Assembly (NCBI RefSeq): GCF_036250065.1
Contig: NZ_CP109199.1
Location: forward strand, 7,438,001-7,502,000
Source of the DNA: Micromonospora sp. NBC_01699
GTDB lineage: Bacteria; Actinomycetota; Actinomycetes; Mycobacteriales; Micromonosporaceae
DNA: 64,000 nt
Reading direction: 5' to 3'
Shown: piece after piece, positions 53,531-61,552 of the stretch
How the letters are laid out: each line of letters opens with the position of its first letter
How positions within the stretch are numbered: position 1 is the first letter of the stretch
Made by a program: the position numbers and the translations under genes
Notes under the pieces: generated by a model
Databases searched by the model: none
What the model was told of the DNA's origin: nothing
Seen by the model: the letters and a program-made list of their open reading frames with translations, nothing else

Positions 53531-54454
53531 TCAGCGGTAGCCGGTGGCGTCGGCGGGGCGGCCGGGGTCCTGCACCTCGACCATGTAGCGCCAGGCGTCG
53601 GGCTGGCTGCCGTCGAGATCGGTGAAGCCGTACACCCGGGCGAGTTGGCCGCTGGACACCGACTGGCCGGACCAGCGGGCCCGATCCGGGTCGGCGGCGA
53701 GCGCCGCGACGGCCCGACCGACGTACGCGGGTGACTCCGAGATGACGAAGTGCGGTTCCTTCTCGGTCGCGTCCCGCCAGTTTGCCTCGGTCACGCCGAA
53801 CAGGTCGAGCATCGTCTCCGAACGCAGCCAGCCCGGCGTGAGCGCGACCGCCGTGCCGCCGTACTCGCGCAGTTCGTGGGCCTGACTGAAGGCCAGCCGG
53901 GTGACCGCGACCTTGGCCAGGTCGTAGAAGGCGTTGAGCCGGTACGTGTTGTCGTTGTACTCCCGGGTGCCGTCGCCCATCTCCACCACCAGCCCGCCCG
54001 GCGAGCGGATCAGCAGCGGCAGCGCGTAGTGGCTGGTGATCATGTGGGTGTCGATCGACAGCCGGAGCGTACGCAGCCCGTCGGTCAGCGAGTGCTGCCA
54101 GACCGGCTGGTTCCAACCGATCATCGAATCGCCACCCCAGATGTCGTTGACCAGCACGTCCAGCCGGCCCTGCTCCCGGTCGATCCGCTGCACCAGGGCC
54201 TGCACCTTCTCTGGCTCCAGGTGGTCGACCGGCACCGCGATTCCGACGCCGCCGGCCCGGGTGACAAGCTCGGCGGTCTCCTCGATGGTCTCCGGACGGT
54301 TCATCTCCGAGCGCTGTCCACGGGTGCTGCGCCCGGTCGCGTAGACGGTGGCGCCGGCCGCGCCGAGTTGTACCGCTATCTGCCGGCCGGCGCCCCTGGT
54401 GGCACCGGCCACGAGCGCGATCTTTCCGCTGAGCGGTTGGTTCGATTCGGTCAT
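53531..54454 (-). CDS. Short-chain dehydrogenase/reductase
   Basis: 307 residues. [20 protein letters not shown] (cofactor loop, TGxxxGxG variant), ATGRSTRG, and the catalytic Tyr region AFYDLAKVAVTRLAFSQAHEL. The usual NNAG block is VNDIWGG, a marked departure. The longer C-terminus (about 240-307) carries GQSVSSGQLARVYGFTDLDG. The substrate is unknown. ATG 54454 (MTESNQ) is chosen; an in-frame TTG 54484 lacks a Shine-Dalgarno. Confidence 0.85.
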   Translation of the reverse strand: MTESNQPLSGKIALVAGATRGAGRQIAVQLGAAGATVYATGRSTRGQRSEMNRPETIEETAELVTRAGGVGIAVPVDHLEPEKVQALVQRIDREQGRLDVLVNDIWGGDSMIGWNQPVWQHSLTDGLRTLRLSIDTHMITSHYALPLLIRSPGGLVVEMGDGTREYNDNTYRLNAFYDLAKVAVTRLAFSQAHELREYGGTAVALTPGWLRSETMLDLFGVTEANWRDATEKEPHFVISESPAYVGRAVAALAADPDRARWSGQSVSSGQLARVYGFTDLDGSQPDAWRYMVEVQDPGRPADATGYR

Positions 54455-54540
54455 ACCGGAGAGGTAACCAGCAATACCTGACAACCGGTGGCCGGATTTG
54501 CCGACAAACTCGGTTCACCCGCCCGGCCGCGTACGCGATC

Positions 54541-55236
54541 ATGTCCCGCATGCGCCTGCTGCTCGCCGGGATCGTCGGCTCGACCGCGTACGGGCTGGCC
54601 GGGGCCGGCTCGGACGTGGACCGGCTCGGCCTGTTCGCCGCGCCCACGGTCGCCTTCCACGGCCTGCACCCGCCGCGCGAGTCGATCGTGACCACCGCAC
54701 CGGACAGCACCCGGCACGAGGCCGGCAAGTGGTGCCGGCTGGCGCTGGGCGGCAACCCGACCGCCACCGAACTCGCCTGGCTGCCCGACGACCTCTACGA
54801 GACCCGGACCGACCTCGGCGACCGGCTGATCGGGATCCGGTCGGCCTTCCTGTCCGGTCCCCGGGTCCGGTCCGCCTACCTCGGTTACGCCGGCCAGCAG
54901 TTCCGCAAACTCGAATCGCGCGGCGACGGCTCGTTCTCGGCCGACACCCGACGACGCACCGCCAAACACGCCCGGCACCTGGCCCGACTCCTGCACCAGG
55001 GCCGGGTGCTGTACGCCACCGGCCACCTGCCGATCCGGCTCGACGCCCCGCAGACCTTCGTGGACTTCGGCGAGCAGGTCGCCGCGGGTCGGATCGACCG
55101 GGCCCGAGCCCTGCTCGGCGAGGCCGAAAAGGACTTCGACACCATCCGTACGCCGCTGCCGGAACACCCGGACGAGGAGACGGTCGAACGCTGGCTGCTC
55201 GACGTACGGGCGGCGAACTACCGCCCGGCGGGCTAG
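54541..55236 (+). CDS. Predicted nucleotidyltransferase (Pol beta-like superfamily)
   Basis: 231 residues: GSTAYGLAGAGSDVDRLGLFAAP carries the GS...DxD metal motif of minimal nucleotidyltransferases, followed by an all-helical HEPN-like half (TRRRTAKHARHLARLLHQGRVLYATG). Related proteins of the YcgL/RlaP type are often phage- or RNA-repair-associated; the role is unknown. Its stop shares CTAG (55233-55236) with the stop of the convergent alaX gene. Confidence 0.82.
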   Translation: MSRMRLLLAGIVGSTAYGLAGAGSDVDRLGLFAAPTVAFHGLHPPRESIVTTAPDSTRHEAGKWCRLALGGNPTATELAWLPDDLYETRTDLGDRLIGIRSAFLSGPRVRSAYLGYAGQQFRKLESRGDGSFSADTRRRTAKHARHLARLLHQGRVLYATGHLPIRLDAPQTFVDFGEQVAAGRIDRARALLGEAEKDFDTIRTPLPEHPDEETVERWLLDVRAANYRPAG

Positions 55237-55970
55237 CCGACGAGGCGTACCCGTACCCGGCGGTTTGCCTTGCCCTTGCTCTCCACCTTGACCACCTGGA
55301 CCTTGCCGATCTGCGCCGTCGACGCCACGTGCGTGCCGCCGTCGGCCTGCACGTCCAACCCGACGATGTCCACGATCCGGATCTCCTGCTCGTCCGCCGG
55401 AATCAGGTTCGACTGGGTACGGATGATGTCCGGCAGGGCCAACGCCTCGACGCGCGGCAGCACCTTCACCGCCACCGATCGGTCGGCGGTCACCTCGACG
55501 TTGACCAGTTCCTCCAGCCGGGCCTTGAAGTCGGCCGGCACCTCGGGCAGGTTGAAGTCCATCCGGGCCTCGCCCGGTTCCATGCTGTTGCCGGTGACCA
55601 GCGCCCCGAAGTCCCGGAAAACCACACCGCAGAGCACGTGCAGCCCGGAGTGGGTACGCATCAGCAGGGTGCGGCGGGTCTCCTCGACCGCGCCGGTGAC
55701 CGCCGTACCGACCGGCGGGACGGGGTCGCCGTCGGCGGGTACGAGGTACAGGTCGTCGCCCTTGCGGGTGCCGACGATCCGGGTCTGCGTCCCCTGCCAG
55801 AGCAGCACGCCGTGGTCCGGCGGCTGGCCGCCGCCGCCCGGGTAGAACGCCGAACGGTCCAGCACGATGCCCTGCTCCGGGTCGACGTGCACCACCGTGC
55901 AGGTCCACTCGCGCAGGGTCGGGTCGGCGAGGTCCAGCCGGAGCGTGTGGCCGTGCTGCGTGACACCCAT
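55233..55970 (-). CDS. Alanyl-tRNA editing protein AlaX
   Basis: 245 residues; trans-editing of mis-serylated tRNA-Ala. It has the HxxxH zinc motif HSGLH and the second-site region; the usual C-x3-H pair appears as the GTHVASTAQIGKV element. The N-terminal domain contains FYPGGGGQPPDHG, conserved in AlaRS editing modules. ATG 55970 lies 8 bases after TAGTCT (55979-55984), so it is probably leaderless. Confidence 0.92.
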   Translation of the reverse strand: MGVTQHGHTLRLDLADPTLREWTCTVVHVDPEQGIVLDRSAFYPGGGGQPPDHGVLLWQGTQTRIVGTRKGDDLYLVPADGDPVPPVGTAVTGAVEETRRTLLMRTHSGLHVLCGVVFRDFGALVTGNSMEPGEARMDFNLPEVPADFKARLEELVNVEVTADRSVAVKVLPRVEALALPDIIRTQSNLIPADEQEIRIVDIVGLDVQADGGTHVASTAQIGKVQVVKVESKGKANRRVRVRLVG

Positions 55971-56007
55971 GACCGGGCAGACTACCCGCTCACCGACACC
56001 GCGACGA

Positions 56008-56895
56008 CTACCCGTTCAGGAACTCGGAGATGCGCGCGCGCAGGTCGGCGCGGTGCGTCCAGAGCACGCCGGGGCGGTCGTACACGTGCAGGGTGGCGTT
56101 CGGCAGCGCCGCGGCGAGTTGCTCCGCGACCACCGCCGGGTGCAGGTCGTCACCGGCGCAGCCGATCACCAGGGACCGGGCGGTGACCGTGGCGAGCGCC
56201 GACGCGTCGCGTACCGGGACCTGGTCGGGCAGGTCGGCCAACCCGTCGGCCAACCCGTCCCGCATCAACTGGTCGATCCGCTGCCGCAGGTACGCCCACC
56301 CCGCCGGGGTGTTCCGGACCGCCGCCGGCAGTTCGGCCGCCGCCGCCTCCGCGACCGTACCGGGGTCGCCGCTGCGTACCGCCTCCAGCAGCAGGGTCAG
56401 CCGCTCGCGGGACGCCGCCGGACGCGGCTCGTCCAGCACCGCCGGCAGGAAGAAGACCGCCCGGTCGAACCGTTCCGGGCTCTCCAGCAGCAACCGGGTC
56501 AGCGCACCGGCACCGAGGCTGACGCCGACCGCCCGGGTGGCCCGACTCAGGTCGGCGACGGCGCGCAGGTCGCGGGCGAGATCCAGGTAGGTCCACGGGC
56601 CGTCCGGCGCATCCGACCGGCCGTGCCCCCGGAACTGGAAGAAGACCCGCCGGCCATGGACCGCGCTGCCCAGCGGTCGGGTGGCGGAGATCGCACCGCC
56701 GAGGCCGTGCGCGAACACGGTCACCGGGTCGCCCGCGCCGGTGACCAGCCGCTCCAGCCGTACCCCGTGCGGGGTGGTGACCAGCTCGGTCTCCGGTTCG
56801 GGCAGCGCCGGACGCCCGGTCCTGGGTGCGCTGGGACCGGGTCCGTACGTCCGTGGCCCGCCGTCCGGCGGCGGTGGCCAGCGGAAATCTCTCAC
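56008..56895 (-). CDS. Alpha/beta hydrolase
   Basis: 295 residues. Oxyanion-hole region VFAHGLGG, strand-4 motif FFQFRGHGRSD, nucleophile Ser in VGVSLGAGAL, acid Asp in GCAGDDLHP and a downstream His (LWTHRADLR). No signal peptide; the substrate is unknown. It overlaps the DUF2516 stop by 4 bases (ATGA), so the two genes are coupled. An antisense ORF across it is a shadow. Confidence 0.88.
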   Translation of the reverse strand: MRDFRWPPPPDGGPRTYGPGPSAPRTGRPALPEPETELVTTPHGVRLERLVTGAGDPVTVFAHGLGGAISATRPLGSAVHGRRVFFQFRGHGRSDAPDGPWTYLDLARDLRAVADLSRATRAVGVSLGAGALTRLLLESPERFDRAVFFLPAVLDEPRPAASRERLTLLLEAVRSGDPGTVAEAAAAELPAAVRNTPAGWAYLRQRIDQLMRDGLADGLADLPDQVPVRDASALATVTARSLVIGCAGDDLHPAVVAEQLAAALPNATLHVYDRPGVLWTHRADLRARISEFLNG

Positions 56896-57206
56896 CAGAA
56901 GCCCTTGCCATCGGTCAGGTCACGCAGACCGGGTCGGACGTCGAGCAGGTAGATCAGGCCGGCGGCGATGCCGATCAGGCCGAAGATGCTGAGTACGCCG
57001 AAGCCGAGCAGGGTCAGCGCCAGGCAGACGCCGAGAATGGCGATCCAGCCGCCCTTGGGCAGGGTCCCGATCGCCGGGAAGGCGTCCGATCGTTGGGTGA
57101 TGGCGTGCACCAACGCCACCCCCTCGATGATGAGAGAAAAGGCCAGGAGCACCAGCTCGATGACGCCCCGGACATCGGAGTAGAAGATCGGCGCGGCAGT
57201 AACCAT
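56892..57206 (-). CDS. DUF2516 small membrane protein
   Basis: 104 residues, three predicted spans (GVIELVLLAFSLIIEGVALV, WIAILGVCLALTLLGFGVLSI, IGIAAGLIYLLDVRP) ending YLLDVRPGLRD, typical of DUF2516. The function is unknown, but it lies next to hbhA throughout the group (Rv0476). ATG 57206 is 7 bases after TAAGCT (57214-57219). Confidence 0.9.
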   Translation of the reverse strand: MVTAAPIFYSDVRGVIELVLLAFSLIIEGVALVHAITQRSDAFPAIGTLPKGGWIAILGVCLALTLLGFGVLSIFGLIGIAAGLIYLLDVRPGLRDLTDGKGFW

Positions 57207-57275
57207 GCCGTGAAGCTTATGTCGGCAACCCCGGGTACGGGCTACATGCCGTACCCGAGGTCTGCCCGACCCGGC

Positions 57276-58070
57276 CTACTTCTCGTCGGTGGTCGCGGTG
57301 CTCTTGGCCGGCTTGGCGGCCTTGGTCGGCTTGGCCTTCGGGGCCGCCTCGGCGGCGGTGGCCTTGGTGGCCGGCGCCTTCGGGGTCTTCTCCGCCGGGC
57401 TCCGGGTGGCCTTGATCGCGGCGACCTTGGCCACTGTCCGCTTGGTCGCGAGGACCTCCGGGGTGGCGGTCAGTTCGGCGGGCACCTCGGGCGCGTCCAT
57501 GTCGGCCGGTGCCGGTACGGGGGCCGGAGTCGGGGTGCCGACCGTGCCGACCACCCGCTCGCCCCGGGCCACCAGGGCCTCGTACGCGGCGGCGGCCCGC
57601 TCGGAGGCGGAGTACGCGCCCGACACGACAACGGCGGCGTTGCGGATCGCGGCGGTACGCAGCCGACGTACGTCCAGCTCGGCGCTTGCCGTGCGCCCGC
57701 GCAGCTCGGTGGCGGTGGTGTTCGCGGTACGCAGCACACCGGTCGCCCGCTCGCGCAGCTCCGCCGTGCCGGTGACGGCCCGTTCGCGCAGCTCGGCGGC
57801 GCGGGTGGCGGCGGTTTCGCGCAGTTCGGCGGTGGTGATGCCGGCCGCCCGTTCGCGCAGCTCGGTGGTGCCGGTGACGGCCCGCTCGCGCAGCTCTCCG
57901 GTACCGGTGACGGCCCGTTCGCGCAGCTCGGCGGTGCTGGTGGCGGCCTTCTCGCCCAGCTCGGTGACGACCGCGGGCAGCTTGCGGAGCTGCTGTAGGG
58001 CGAGGTCGCCGACACCGGCGACGGCGTAGAGGGGGGCGGGGATGCGGGTGCTGGTCCGGGGCTGGGTCAT
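57276..58070 (-). CDS. hbhA: Heparin-binding hemagglutinin homologue (HbhA-like)
   Basis: 264 residues. An N-terminal helical coiled-coil contains 11-residue units of the pattern AVTGT-ELRER, five in number (about 40-105). A Pro-rich hinge (about 180-200) and a Lys/Ala/Pro-rich basic tail (about 225-264: KAPATKATAAEAAPKAKPTK) resemble the methylated Lys tail of mycobacterial HBHA. In mycobacteria HBHA is surface-exposed and binds lipid bodies. The XRE-hbhA-DUF2516 order matches Rv0474-Rv0476. GAGGAGGAG, within the end of the XRE gene, serves as Shine-Dalgarno. Confidence 0.85.
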   Translation of the reverse strand: MTQPRTSTRIPAPLYAVAGVGDLALQQLRKLPAVVTELGEKAATSTAELRERAVTGTGELRERAVTGTTELRERAAGITTAELRETAATRAAELRERAVTGTAELRERATGVLRTANTTATELRGRTASAELDVRRLRTAAIRNAAVVVSGAYSASERAAAAYEALVARGERVVGTVGTPTPAPVPAPADMDAPEVPAELTATPEVLATKRTVAKVAAIKATRSPAEKTPKAPATKATAAEAAPKAKPTKAAKPAKSTATTDEK

Positions 58071-58075
58071 GACTA

Positions 58076-58690
58076 CTACTCCTCCTCGACCGCGGGGGCG
58101 GTCTTCCGGGCCGCCTTGCGGGCGGTTCGCTTGGCTGGTTCGGGAGCGTTCGGGGCGGGCGCGGTGCCCGACTCGGTCCGCGCCACCGATTCGAGTACGT
58201 CGTCCACGGCGGTACCGGCCGCCGGGTTGTCGCCACCGGTGGCGGCCTCTGCCGGCGGGCCGGTTTCGACCGGTGTCGTGTTTCCGACCGGAGCCGTGTC
58301 CGCTGCCGGCGGGCCGGTTTCGGCCGGTGCCGTGGTTTCGGCCTGGCGGGCGTTTTCCCGTCGGAAGGTCTCGTAGATCTGGCTCAGCGACTGCTTCTGC
58401 GGCATCGTCAGGTCGGGGTCGGCGGCGATCGAGGCGAGCACGCCGTGCCCCTCCTTGTCGTCCAGCAGGCCGGCCCGCAGGTACATCACCGGGGTCGACA
58501 CCCGCAGCGCGCTGGCAAGCTGTTGCAGCACCTCCGCGCTCGGCTTGCGCAGCCCGCGCTCGACCTGGCTCAGGTAGGGATTGCTGACCCCGGCCTGGTC
58601 GGCGAGCTGGCGCAGCGAGATTTTCGCGTTGCGTCGCAGGTCACGGATGAACCCACCGACGTCGCGGGGTAGGTCCTTGGGGTTCGCCAT
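58076..58690 (-). CDS. XRE-family transcriptional regulator
   Basis: 204 residues: N-terminal HTH (RDLRRNAKISLRQLADQAGVSNPYLSQVERGLRKPSAEVLQQLASALRV), a middle helical domain, and a Pro/Ala/Thr-rich tail ending in basic and then acidic residues. ATG 58690 lies 7 bases after TACCGT (58698-58703), suggesting a leaderless mRNA. The nested dyad just upstream is a good autoregulatory operator candidate. It precedes hbhA by 5 bp, so it likely controls the hbhA operon. Confidence 0.92.
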   Translation of the reverse strand: MANPKDLPRDVGGFIRDLRRNAKISLRQLADQAGVSNPYLSQVERGLRKPSAEVLQQLASALRVSTPVMYLRAGLLDDKEGHGVLASIAADPDLTMPQKQSLSQIYETFRRENARQAETTAPAETGPPAADTAPVGNTTPVETGPPAEAATGGDNPAAGTAVDDVLESVARTESGTAPAPNAPEPAKRTARKAARKTAPAVEEE

Positions 58691-58711
58691 GTGCTCGACG
58701 GTATTCGCCGA

Positions 58712-58740
58712 TGCTAGCTATTGCAAGCAAAGTGCTAGCA
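58712..58740. promoter_or_regulatory. Nested dyad operator between XRE and hydrolase genes
   Basis: TGCTAGC (58712-58718) pairs with GCTAGCA (58734-58740), spacer 15. Inside it, almost at the same centre, lies a second palindrome TTGC-AA-GCAA (58721-58730). It lies just upstream of the XRE -10 box. Confidence 0.75.
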
Positions 58741-58819
58741 AGAGTTAGCGAAGTCTCATCCCGGAGCACCGATCCGTACAGGTCAGGCAATCGCGTTGCA
58801 TATCAACCACAAGAGTGCG

Positions 58820-58825
58820 TAACTT
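58820..58825 (+). promoter_or_regulatory. -10 box of alpha/beta hydrolase gene (leaderless)
   Basis: TAACTT, 6 bases before ATG 58832. Confidence 0.45.
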
Positions 58826-58831
58826 CGCCTG

Positions 58832-59629
58832 ATGTCAAAGATCGAACTGGACGGGGCCACGCTGGCCTACGACGACCTGGGCGACGGGAACCCGGTCGTC
58901 CTGCTGCACGCCGGCATCGCCGACCGCCGGATGTGGTGCGGTCAGGTCGACGTACTCGCCGGTCGGCACCGGGTGCTCAACCTGGACCTGCGCGGGTACG
59001 GCGAGTCCAACCTGCCGGAGCACGCCTTCGCCCACCACGACGACGTGGTCGGTTTCCTCGACGCGCTCGGCATCGAGCGGGCCACCCTGGTCGGTTGCTC
59101 GTTCGGTGGCGCGGTGGCGATCAACACCGCGCTCGCCCACCCCGACCGGGTCGCCGCACTCGCCCTGTTCGGCTCGGCGGTATCCGGTTATGAATGGTCG
59201 GACGAGACCAACGACCTCTGGGACACCCTGATCGGCGAGGTCGACGACGAGGACCTCGACGCCACGGCCGAGGCCGAGGTGCGGTTCTGGGTGGTCGGTC
59301 CGGGTCGCCAACCGGCCGACCCCGACCCGGCGTTTCTGGACTTCGCCCGCGAGATGGACCGGCGGGCACTGGCCGCCGAGGCGGCACTGGGCAACATCGA
59401 GGTACGCGAACTCGACCCACCCGCCATCAACCGGCTCGCCGAGATCCGGGTGCCGGTGCTGGTCGGAGCCGGTGCTGCGGACGTACCGGACATCTCGGTG
59501 CTGGCTGACCTGATCGCCGCGCAGGTGCCCGGGGCGACCCGGCTGCCGGACGTGCCCGACGCCGCCCACCTGCTCCCGCTGGAACGCCCCACCCCGGTCA
59601 ACGAAGCCCTGCTGGCCTTCCTCCGGTAG
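58832..59629 (+). CDS. Alpha/beta hydrolase (3-oxoadipate enol-lactonase-like)
   Basis: 265 residues: VVLLHAGIADRRMW (oxyanion), LDLRGYGESN, nucleophile Ser in LVGCSFGGAV, acid region VLVGAGAADVPDI and His in DAAHLLPLERP. Full-length and ordinary; the substrate is unknown. The stop is 6 bp from that of the convergent asparaginase gene. Confidence 0.9.
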   Translation: MSKIELDGATLAYDDLGDGNPVVLLHAGIADRRMWCGQVDVLAGRHRVLNLDLRGYGESNLPEHAFAHHDDVVGFLDALGIERATLVGCSFGGAVAINTALAHPDRVAALALFGSAVSGYEWSDETNDLWDTLIGEVDDEDLDATAEAEVRFWVVGPGRQPADPDPAFLDFAREMDRRALAAEAALGNIEVRELDPPAINRLAEIRVPVLVGAGAADVPDISVLADLIAAQVPGATRLPDVPDAAHLLPLERPTPVNEALLAFLR

Positions 59630-59635
59630 CCCCGG

Positions 59636-60601
59636 TCAGAAGGTGGGCAGGGCGCGGATCGCGCCGACCGGGACGCCGCCGCCGAGCAGGGGAAGTTCGG
59701 CCAGCTCGGCCAGGACGGCGGCGGTCACGCCCAGCCTGCGGAGGGCGGCGACGAGCACCGGCATCCGGGGTCGACCGGCACCGTCATCGATCTTGATGGC
59801 GACCGCGCCGACGCCCGGCACCGCGCTCACCACGACGCCCTCCGCACCCACCTTTGAGAGCAGGCCGGGAACCCCGGTCATCAGCCGGGTGTCCTCGGCA
59901 CCGGTGCCGGCGACCAGCTCCGGGTGCGTACGCATGGCGTCCGCGACGGTCCGCTCCACCGAACCCGGCGCGCCGGACACCAACCGCAGGAACGCGCCGG
60001 CCATCCCGGTCAGCGAGACCGCGAGCACCGGTGCGCCGCAACCGTCGACCCCGACCGCCGCGACCGGCTCCCCGGTGAACTCCTCGACCGCGGCCCGCAA
60101 CCGCTCCTGCAACGGATGCTCCGGCTCCCGGTACCCCTCCACCGGCCAACCCGCCGCCAGGCAGGTCAGCAGCATGCCGGCGTGCTTGCCGGAACAGTTC
60201 ATCCGGATCCGGGCCGGGCCACCACCGGCCCGCAGAACCGCGGCCCGCGCCGCCTCCCCGATCGGGAGGTCCGGCGGACACCGCAGGTCCGACTCGGTCA
60301 GGCCGCCACTGCGCAGCAGGGCATCGACCCGGGCCAGATGGAAGTCCTCGCCGTAGTGGCTGCCGCAGACCAGCGCCAGGTCGGCCGAGTCGACCAGCCG
60401 CAGCCCGGAGCGGAGCATCCCGATCGCCTGCAACGGCTTGCTGGACGACCTCGGGAAGATCGGTGACAGCACGTCACCGGCCGAGGCGACGACGGTCCCG
60501 GTCGCGTCGAGGACCACCACGGAACCCCGGTGCAACCCCTCGACAAAACCGGACCGGACCACCTCGGCGAGCGGTGCGCCACCCGTGTAGCTGTGTGCCA
60601 T
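59636..60601 (-). CDS. L-asparaginase II-type amidohydrolase
   Basis: 321 residues of the asparaginase_II family (distinct from the bacterial AnsA/B fold). Visible: RSSSKPLQAIGML (catalytic Ser and Lys), LVCGSHYGEDFHLARV, MNCSGKHAGML. It releases ammonia from L-asparagine. ATG 60601 lies 7 bases after TACCGT (60609-60614). Confidence 0.92.
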   Translation of the reverse strand: MAHSYTGGAPLAEVVRSGFVEGLHRGSVVVLDATGTVVASAGDVLSPIFPRSSSKPLQAIGMLRSGLRLVDSADLALVCGSHYGEDFHLARVDALLRSGGLTESDLRCPPDLPIGEAARAAVLRAGGGPARIRMNCSGKHAGMLLTCLAAGWPVEGYREPEHPLQERLRAAVEEFTGEPVAAVGVDGCGAPVLAVSLTGMAGAFLRLVSGAPGSVERTVADAMRTHPELVAGTGAEDTRLMTGVPGLLSKVGAEGVVVSAVPGVGAVAIKIDDGAGRPRMPVLVAALRRLGVTAAVLAELAELPLLGGGVPVGAIRALPTF

Positions 60602-60646
60602 GGCGCAGACGGTAGCGAGTCGCCCGACCGCCACCTTAGGGAGCCC

Positions 60647-61486
60647 TCAGTTTCGAGGCGGCAGTCCCAGCAGCTCACGGGCGTGCGTGGTGCTCAACGG
60701 GGGGCGCTGGGCGAGCTGCGCGAAGCCGACGGCGCGAGCCACCAACTGCATGTTCGACTCCACCGGCCGGCCCTTCGCGTACGTGATGGTGTCCTCCATC
60801 CCCACCCGCAGGTGACCACCGGCGGACAGCGACGCGAGCAGCACGTCGATGGTGCTGCGCCCGATGCCGGTGGCGGAGAACGTGCTGCCCTCGGGCAGGT
60901 CCCGCAACGCCTGCCGGCAGGCCACCAGCGCCTCGGTGGTGCCCGGCATGCCGCCCGGCACCCCCATCACGAAGTCGACGTGCACGTGCCCACCGGCCGG
61001 CAGGCCGTGCCGGTCCAACAGCCGGCGCAGGGTGGTGAGCTGGCCGAGGTCGAAGATCTCGTACTCGGGCACGATGCCGCGTTCCCGCATCCGGGTGTGC
61101 AGTTCGACGATGAACTCCCACCGGTTCAGGAACACGTCGTCGCCGAAGTTGACCGTACCCATGGTGCAGGAGGCCATCTCCGGGCCGGCGTCCAGCACCG
61201 CCAGCCGCTCGACCTCCGGATCGGTCACCGCGCCACCGGTGGAGAGCTGCACGATCAGGTCGGTGCTCTCCCGCAGCGCGGCGACGGTGTCGCGCAGCCG
61301 CGCCGGGTCGAGCGTCGGCCGGGTCTGACCGTCCCGGATGTGTACGTGGATCACGGCCGCGCCGAGCGCCTCGCACTCCTTCGCGGTCAACACCAGCTCG
61401 TCCAGGGTCACCGGCAGCGCCGGCACCTCGGCCTTGGTCGACTCCGCCCCGGTCGGGGCAACCGTGATCAACGTCCCTGTTGTCAT
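60647..61486 (-). CDS. 3-keto-5-aminohexanoate cleavage enzyme family (BKACE, DUF849)
   Basis: A 279-residue zinc-dependent TIM barrel: VAPTGAEST, VIHVHIRDGQTRP (HxH metal ligands), CTMGTVNFGDD, EYEIFDLGQL, VRVGMEDTITYAKGR. BKACE enzymes condense a beta-keto acid with acetyl-CoA, and substrate specificity varies; none can be read here. ATG 61486 is 7 bases after TAGGAT (61494-61499). No other lysine-fermentation genes are present. Confidence 0.92.
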   Translation of the reverse strand: MTTGTLITVAPTGAESTKAEVPALPVTLDELVLTAKECEALGAAVIHVHIRDGQTRPTLDPARLRDTVAALRESTDLIVQLSTGGAVTDPEVERLAVLDAGPEMASCTMGTVNFGDDVFLNRWEFIVELHTRMRERGIVPEYEIFDLGQLTTLRRLLDRHGLPAGGHVHVDFVMGVPGGMPGTTEALVACRQALRDLPEGSTFSATGIGRSTIDVLLASLSAGGHLRVGMEDTITYAKGRPVESNMQLVARAVGFAQLAQRPPLSTTHARELLGLPPRN

Positions 61487-61552
61487 GCCGGCGATCCTAA
61501 CCAGGCCGCCCCCGACCCCCGCCACACCAGCCGTACGCCGCCGCTCGACGAC

